Positions 33,296-37,759 of a stretch of 37,759 nucleotides of DNA are shown here, piece after piece. The DNA is taken from positions 1 to 37,759 of the forward strand of contig JAPKFY010000055.1 of assembly GCA_026646335.1 (NCBI GenBank), in the 5' to 3' direction. Position numbers and translations under genes: made by a program. This DNA is from Aequorivita sp. GTDB lineage: Bacteria; Bacteroidota; Bacteroidia; Flavobacteriales; Flavobacteriaceae. Below the pieces are notes generated by a model that was not told where the DNA came from, searched no databases, and saw only the letters and a program-made list of their open reading frames with translations. Each line of letters opens with the position of its first letter. Within the stretch, counting starts at the first letter, position 1.

Positions 33296-34768
33296 TTACC
33301 TGCTATAATTCGGTGATTCACTGGTAATGGTAACATCATGCGGATGGCTCTCATTGATGCCCGAAGCGGTAATTTTAATAAACCGCCCGGTTTCTTTTAA
33401 AGTCTCAATATCCTTGGAACCACAATAACCCATTCCGGCACGAAGTCCACCGATAAACTGGGTCATACTTTCAACCAATTCGCCTTTGAAGGGCACGCGG
33501 CCCACAATTCCTTCAGGAACCAGTTTTTTAATATCATCTTCCACATCTTGAAAATAGCGGTCTTTGGAACCTTGTTTCATTGCCTCTACTGAGCCCATTC
33601 CTCTATACGACTTGTATTTTCTTCCTTCGTAAATAATGGTTTCGCCCGGAGATTCCTTCGTTCCAGCTAATAGGGACCCAAGCATCACACAATCAGCTCC
33701 AGCAGCGATCGCCTTAGGAATATCACCTGTGTAACGAATTCCACCATCTGCAATCACGGGAACACCGCTGCCTTTTAAAGCAGCAGCAACTTCAAGCACT
33801 GCTGAAAACTGTGGAAAACCAACTCCCGCAACCACTCTTGTAGTACAAATTGAGCCGGGTCCAATTCCAACTTTCACCGCATCGGCACCAGCTTCGACTA
33901 AATATTTTGCGGCTTCGGCTGTGGCAATGTTTCCAACTATCACATCCAAATCCGGAAATCTCTGTTTCACCTTTTTCAAAACTTCAACCACTCCTTTGGT
34001 GTGACCGTGGGCGGTGTCAATAATCACAGCGTCAATCTGCGCATTTACCAAAGCCTCGGCTCTTTCCAAGGCATCAGCGGTAACGCCAAGCGCTGCCGCA
34101 ACGCGAAGTCTTCCGTATTGGTCTTTATTGGCAATGGGTTTTTGTGTAAGTTTTGTAATATCCCTAAAAGTGATAAGACCAAGAAGTTTTCCATTTTCGT
34201 TTACCACGGGAAGTTTCTCAATTTTATTTTTTTGAAGGATTATCTCGGCTTCCTTTAAAGAAGTACCCTGTGCCACGGTAACTAAATTTTCGGAAGTCAT
34301 TATTTCAAGTAGCGGACGTTTCAAATCTTTTTCAAAACGAAGATCGCGGTTGGTAACAATTCCTATTAATTTTCCGGCACCATCGGTAATTGGAATCCCG
34401 CCAATGCTGTATTCCCGCATGGTTTTTTGGGCATCGCCCACAGTGTTTTCTTTATGAAGCGTAATTGGGTCGATGATCATCCCGCTTTCGGCACGTTTCA
34501 CTTTCCGCACCTCAGCAGCCTGCTGCTCTATACTCATGTTTTTGTGAAGCACACCAATGCCGCCTTCGCGAGCCATGGCAATAGCCATAGCGCTTTCCGT
34601 AACGGTATCCATTGCTGCGGAAACAATAGGTAGGTTTAATGTAATATTTCGCGAAAATTTGGTGGCGATGGAGACTTCGCGGGGTAAAACTTCAGAATAG
34701 GCGGGCACTAAAAGTACGTCGTCATAAGTAAGCCCTTCTCCTAGAATTTTGTTGTCGTGTGCAGTCAT
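33296..34768 (-). CDS. guaB: inosine-5'-monophosphate dehydrogenase
   Basis: Oxidises IMP to XMP, the committed step to guanine nucleotides. The 490-aa TIM-barrel enzyme starts near [18 protein letters not shown]. Two CBS domains interrupt the barrel (about 97-210: [40 protein letters not shown]). The catalytic Cys308 lies in [15 protein letters not shown]; the phosphate site [18 protein letters not shown] and the mobile flap RGMGSVEAM are present. Monocistronic with its own terminator. Confidence 0.97.
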   Translation of the reverse strand: MTAHDNKILGEGLTYDDVLLVPAYSEVLPREVSIATKFSRNITLNLPIVSAAMDTVTESAMAIAMAREGGIGVLHKNMSIEQQAAEVRKVKRAESGMIIDPITLHKENTVGDAQKTMREYSIGGIPITDGAGKLIGIVTNRDLRFEKDLKRPLLEIMTSENLVTVAQGTSLKEAEIILQKNKIEKLPVVNENGKLLGLITFRDITKLTQKPIANKDQYGRLRVAAALGVTADALERAEALVNAQIDAVIIDTAHGHTKGVVEVLKKVKQRFPDLDVIVGNIATAEAAKYLVEAGADAVKVGIGPGSICTTRVVAGVGFPQFSAVLEVAAALKGSGVPVIADGGIRYTGDIPKAIAAGADCVMLGSLLAGTKESPGETIIYEGRKYKSYRGMGSVEAMKQGSKDRYFQDVEDDIKKLVPEGIVGRVPFKGELVESMTQFIGGLRAGMGYCGSKDIETLKETGRFIKITASGINESHPHDVTITSESPNYSR

Positions 34769-34822
34769 TGCAATTAAATTAACTTCCGAAGCTTGCGAAA
34801 GTGGTTATGGATTAATTGCGTG

Positions 34823-34830
34823 CAAATGTA
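34823..34830 (-). promoter_or_regulatory. guaB -7 box
   Basis: TACATTTG on the minus strand, followed by CACGC, about 55 bases upstream of the guaB ATG, matches the TAnnTTTG consensus. No TTG -33 box is seen at the right distance. Confidence 0.55.
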
Positions 34831-34845
34831 CAGTAAATTATGTAA

Positions 34846-35289
34846 TTAATTCAGGTTTCTTTTTGTAAATCCGTAAGGAATATAAAGCGGTCCTTCATCA
34901 TAAAAACTTATATACAATAAGATGGGTTCTTTTAAGCCTTCGAAGGTAACCTCGTAAACGTCTACTAAAGCACTACCCATCATGCCATTTTCACTTTCGT
35001 ATGGACAGCAACTTCCACGACGGTGAAAAGTTAGCTCTTCACCATTGGGGCCCGCCAAAGATGCTATATACCTGCGTTGGTTCTGAACACTTTTTTCACC
35101 CACCTTAACTGGAAACTCCCCAGAAAGAGCATATTTTTTATTGGGAGCCATTTTTATAATATCCAAAAATGGTTCATGAGTAGTTGAAGTTTCAGTAGGA
35201 TTTGTAGAAGAACTTATAATTGCCGGTTGTTTGGCTCCACAAGAGACTAAAAATGTTGCAAGAATAAAAGTTAGAATAAAGTGTTTCAT
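34846..35289 (-). CDS. conserved lipoprotein of unknown function
   Basis: A 147-aa lipoprotein (signal MKHFILTFILATFLVSC, Cys17). The mature part has a conserved-looking block FHRRGSCCPYESENG with a vicinal Cys pair (Cys94-Cys95), then ALVDVYEVTFEGLKEPILLY. I recall flavobacterial relatives carrying a sugar-acid aldolase name in databases, but an exported 130-residue protein with no barrel motifs cannot be that enzyme. The CC pair could bind metal or be redox-active. Function unknown. Confidence 0.7.
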   Translation of the reverse strand: MKHFILTFILATFLVSCGAKQPAIISSSTNPTETSTTHEPFLDIIKMAPNKKYALSGEFPVKVGEKSVQNQRRYIASLAGPNGEELTFHRRGSCCPYESENGMMGSALVDVYEVTFEGLKEPILLYISFYDEGPLYIPYGFTKRNLN

Positions 35290-35391
35290 CGAAAAGGTTT
35301 TTCCGAAAATACAATTATTTCTAAAATGGAAAAAATAAATTTATATCCTGGAATTTTTACCTGTAACGTCACATACCAAGTGCGTGACCGG

Positions 35392-35895
35392 CTAGGGAAT
35401 ATATCTCTTTTCCGAAGCAACCAATTGCAAAAGTACCGCTCCAGCCGCTATCACATAGACTACAGTCATCAAGGTGCCTGAAATCATGACAATCCATCTC
35501 ATCCACAACACACCTTTCCACATAAAATAAATTCCGCCGAAGGTCAAAAGGATAGAAACAAAAGGTTCAATCATTAAAAAAGCTTTCAATTTTGCAGGAA
35601 GTGAAGTGATAGCCACCAAGCCGCCCAGCAAAAAGAAAATAAACGAAATGGAAAGAATGTGGGTGTGCAAAATGGTAAGCATCTCGCGCTCCCCTTTTTT
35701 GAATTTCATTATTGTAGCATCCTCAACTTCCTCATTGCCAAGATAATTTTCTTCCAAACCGTTAAGCGAAACTGATTCTGTTTGGCGAACAAAGTTGATC
35801 CCTGTGAAATACCCCACGCTCAAAACAATAACAAAAGCTGCAATAAATTGTTTTGCGTAACCCGGAAGGTTATGGATGCGGCCGTCTAGTTGCAT
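35392..35895 (-). CDS. small multi-pass membrane protein linked to FMN-binding protein
   Basis: A 167-aa protein from ATG 35895 (MQLDGRIHNLPGYAKQFIAA). Four hydrophobic segments: near 15-35, 75-97, 105-125 and 130-155, with an extracytoplasmic loop (about 36-72, acidic). ILHTHIL at the start of helix 2 places two His where a heme or metal could sit, though this is speculation. No family recognised. It begins 1 base after the FMN-binding gene, so the two are coupled. Confidence 0.7.
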   Translation of the reverse strand: MQLDGRIHNLPGYAKQFIAAFVIVLSVGYFTGINFVRQTESVSLNGLEENYLGNEEVEDATIMKFKKGEREMLTILHTHILSISFIFFLLGGLVAITSLPAKLKAFLMIEPFVSILLTFGGIYFMWKGVLWMRWIVMISGTLMTVVYVIAAGAVLLQLVASEKRYIP

Positions 35896-35896
35896 T

Positions 35897-36424
35897 TTAT
35901 AGTATATTTGATTTTTGTAGGATTGCAATGCTTTTCAATAAGGCGTTCATTTCTGTGGTCATGGACCTTACCGAAATGGTAGCCCCACTGATAGGGATGA
36001 TATTCTGATTGTAAACTAGCTCTTTGGATACGGGAGATTTGCCTTCAAATTGTTGCAGCCATCGTTTACTTCCTATTTCCCCACCATATTCTTCACGGTA
36101 CACCAGCACCTTGCTTTTTGCAATGACAAGATCCCTGTCAAACAAAACCAAATAATCAAACGTAGCGGTTTTGCTGGGTGCGTTCCCAATATAACCATAC
36201 CCAAGGAATTTAGCTCCCGAGCTAATTCTAAAAAGGTTGTCCTTTCCGAATTCCGAAAGGGTCTTGGCATTCAAATCTTTCGGGACTGAAATAATTTCTT
36301 TCGAAAAGTTTTCAGTCCCGTAGAATTTTGCTATTTCTTTATCTGCTTTCTTTACTACGCTTACCTGATCAGCAAAAGCTACCAAGAACAGCGAAACAAA
36401 AAAAAGGAAGAAGGTAATTTTCAT
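35897..36424 (-). CDS. exported FMN-binding domain protein
   Basis: A 175-aa protein with a signal peptide (MKITFFLFFVSLFLVAFA) from ATG 36424. The C-terminal FMN-binding domain (about 75-165) holds ISGATISVRSMT (145-156), the flavinylation motif in which Thr149 would receive FMN from ApbE by a phosphoester bond, as in RnfG/NqrC. The acidic residue usually found six or seven positions earlier is not there. FDYLVLFDRDLVIAKSKVLVYREEYGGEIG matches the family beta-sheet. It lies between the porin gene (54-base gap) and the small membrane protein, suggesting one redox unit. Confidence 0.85.
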   Translation of the reverse strand: MKITFFLFFVSLFLVAFADQVSVVKKADKEIAKFYGTENFSKEIISVPKDLNAKTLSEFGKDNLFRISSGAKFLGYGYIGNAPSKTATFDYLVLFDRDLVIAKSKVLVYREEYGGEIGSKRWLQQFEGKSPVSKELVYNQNIIPISGATISVRSMTTEMNALLKSIAILQKSNIL

Positions 36425-36478
36425 AAAGCAAAGATATTTAAATGAAAGCAAAAGATCCCTGCATTCGCAGGGATTTTG

Positions 36479-37654
36479 TTAGAACCAAACGCCAATTCCA
36501 AAGTTTAGTTGGTTCGAAACCTCAGCCCCTTCCAAGGCATTGTCCCTAATTTGATAATCACCTTTCACAACTACCCCATTTGTGATATGATAAGATAAGC
36601 CTGCGGTAATATCTTGACGGTTAAAGGCGTCATTGCGCACCAAACCACCTTCCGTGTCAGCATGTGTGTCGTATTGTTCATAACGGGCAAAAGCAAAAAG
36701 TTTTTGCTTGGCGGTAAGAGGCAGTAAGTTATATGCCCCTTCTACATAATACCCCATCAGGGCACTGCCCAAATCCTTTCCGGTAAGGGTATTGTATTTG
36801 TCCGTATCGGTAAGGGAAGCATAAACAAACTCGCCGCGCGCGGTAAATTTACGGAAAGCGTAACGAACGTCGAAACCAACCATGGAGATGCCTATATTTG
36901 CGCCATCCAAATCTTCTACATCGTCCTCAGCCTGTGTTTTTCCAAAATATCCAGCTACCCCGAAACGCAAGCCTGGGATTCCATAATAATCAAGTTTCGC
37001 TGAAAAGGTTGGGCTGTCAACTGTGGACTCAATCCCTTTTTGACGCCCTCCTCGCAAACCGTCCTTGCCCTTTAAGTATCCTTTTATCCCGCCCTCTTCG
37101 TCTAGCGCAGTAGATTTGAAACCATTAAAAATATAGGCTTGGTAACCCAAAGATATTTCTGGAAAACGTCCAGTTACCCCTACTCCCAGTTCGCGCCAAG
37201 TTGTTGGTATTATATCGTGGTCAACAGCTGGCCGACTGGTGCCGTTAAATGTGGTGGGTTCGTGGTATTCGTTGATGATACCCATTGGAACCAACATAAG
37301 CCCTCCTCGTAGGTTAATGTTATTGCCTACTGCATAGTTTACAAAGGCTTGCTCTACGTATATTTCTTCCACATGTTCCACTTCAATTTCAGAAACAAAC
37401 TGTACTTTTTCGTCAAACTTATAGCCCACAAGAAGCACCAATCTGTGCACGTCAAGAGTGCCATTATCGCCCTCTGGCTGGTTATAGACCATTTCGCCAT
37501 AACCACCAATGGTTACAGCTTTTCCAAAATTACCTGAAAGAATGCGTTGAGCACTATTTTCTTGCAAATGAGGGTTTGATGGAATTGAATCTGGAGCAGT
37601 TTGCGAAAAAGAAATCGCGCTTACAGATAAAGCAATTGAATAAATAAGTTTGAA
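36479..37654 (-). CDS. outer-membrane porin, 5' end lost at contig junction
   Basis: At least 391 aa in frame. An upstream stretch (FKLIYSIALSVSAISFSQ) is a signal peptide whose first codons are lost where flavobacterial sequence stops (about 37656), so the TTG at 37567 is not the real start. The mature part is a beta-barrel: KAVTIGGYGEMVYN, LRGGLMLVPMGIINEYHEPT, FRKFTARGEFVYA and C-terminal LNFGIGVWF, ending in Phe as outer-membrane proteins do. It resembles phosphate-selective porin O/P-like or other Bacteroidota channel proteins. Substrate unknown. It begins the porin-FMN-membrane-protein group. Confidence 0.82.
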   Translation of the reverse strand, partial: FKLIYSIALSVSAISFSQTAPDSIPSNPHLQENSAQRILSGNFGKAVTIGGYGEMVYNQPEGDNGTLDVHRLVLLVGYKFDEKVQFVSEIEVEHVEEIYVEQAFVNYAVGNNINLRGGLMLVPMGIINEYHEPTTFNGTSRPAVDHDIIPTTWRELGVGVTGRFPEISLGYQAYIFNGFKSTALDEEGGIKGYLKGKDGLRGGRQKGIESTVDSPTFSAKLDYYGIPGLRFGVAGYFGKTQAEDDVEDLDGANIGISMVGFDVRYAFRKFTARGEFVYASLTDTDKYNTLTGKDLGSALMGYYVEGAYNLLPLTAKQKLFAFARYEQYDTHADTEGGLVRNDAFNRQDITAGLSYHITNGVVVKGDYQIRDNALEGAEVSNQLNFGIGVWF

Positions 37655-37759
37655 ATGGCTGGCTCGCGCGAAGCGCTGACCCCGTTCGGCCAGGCCATCT
37701 ACCTGAGCCCGCTCAAGTGGGTCGTCCTGCTTGCCCCGATCGGCCTCGTCTTCTTCCTG
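37655..37759 (+). CDS. partial Bax-inhibitor-1-like membrane protein, foreign sequence
   Basis: The last ~103 bases are GC-rich and use G/C-ending codons, unlike everything else here. The plus-strand frame has no stop and reads LTPFGQAIYLSPLKWVVLLA then PIGLVFFL, which resembles the first membrane segments of Bax-inhibitor-1/YccA proteins of Alphaproteobacteria. The ATG at 37655 may just be the junction and the CDS is probably truncated at both ends. It overlaps no natural flavobacterial context and is likely a chimeric contig end. A genuine transfer cannot be excluded from this window alone. Confidence 0.5.
   Translation, partial: MAGSREALTPFGQAIYLSPLKWVVLLAPIGLVFFL

Noticed and set aside
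37565-37567. TTG as the porin start
   Set aside because: The frame continues upstream through a full signal peptide (FKLIYSIALSVSAISFSQ), so the true start is beyond the junction.

Overview
The window is a stretch of a low-GC chromosome from the Bacteroidota, almost certainly a member of the Flavobacteriaceae. The evidence is the promoter style (TTG, about 19 bases, TAnnTTTG), the lack of Shine-Dalgarno leaders, the family-typical protein sequences (IF-3, DnaB, split transketolase, peptidyl-prolyl isomerase cluster) and a flavobacterial zeaxanthin operon. The genus cannot be fixed from the sequence alone. The last ~103 bases (from about 37657) are GC-rich and read as part of an alphaproteobacterial-type Bax-inhibitor-1 membrane protein, so the right end looks like an assembly chimera.

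Layout. 1-615: no protein gene; two near-identical strong promoters point left off the window, probably toward a ribosomal RNA operon. 588-4052: translation operon thrS-infC-rpmI-rplT, with a non-AUG start on infC and a clear terminator. 4108-6415: an OmpA-domain protein and a secreted ThuA/glutamine-amidotransferase-like protein. 6538-12366 (minus strand): dnaB, accA, then tgt-lptG-eamA. 12535-14458: the two-subunit transketolase with promoter and terminator. 14485-16920: an FKBP-like lipoprotein with calcium-binding repeats, an S4 RNA-binding protein, a PyrR-like phosphoribosyltransferase and shikimate kinase. 17077-17327: tRNA-Lys(TTT) and tRNA-Leu(GAG). 17469-22092: a CarH-like B12-binding MerR regulator followed by crtI-crtB-crtZ-crtYcd, enough to take geranylgeranyl diphosphate to zeaxanthin. 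22213-25707: a SET-domain protein, a TlpA-type thioredoxin and aconitase. 25921-31129 (minus): moxR and three parvulin/SurA-like genes in one overlapping operon. 31367-33196: a small conserved protein with a DinB protein, an OmpH/Skp chaperone and an unknown protein. 33296-34768: guaB. 34846-37654 (minus): a lipoprotein, then an outer-membrane porin, an FMN-binding exported protein and a small membrane protein.

How the parts work together. The best-defined accessory system is the carotenoid locus: the regulator keeps every residue known to bind adenosylcobalamin and to sense light in CarH, and inverted repeats lie at the crtI promoter. The crtI gene carries an exact in-frame 78-bp tandem duplication inside its FAD-binding region, which may disable or alter the desaturase. 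The least described system is the porin/FMN-binding/membrane-protein locus at the right end, a candidate extracytoplasmic flavin redox module. Envelope biogenesis is a recurring theme (LptG, OmpH/Skp, SurA-like chaperones, OmpA protein, lipoproteins).
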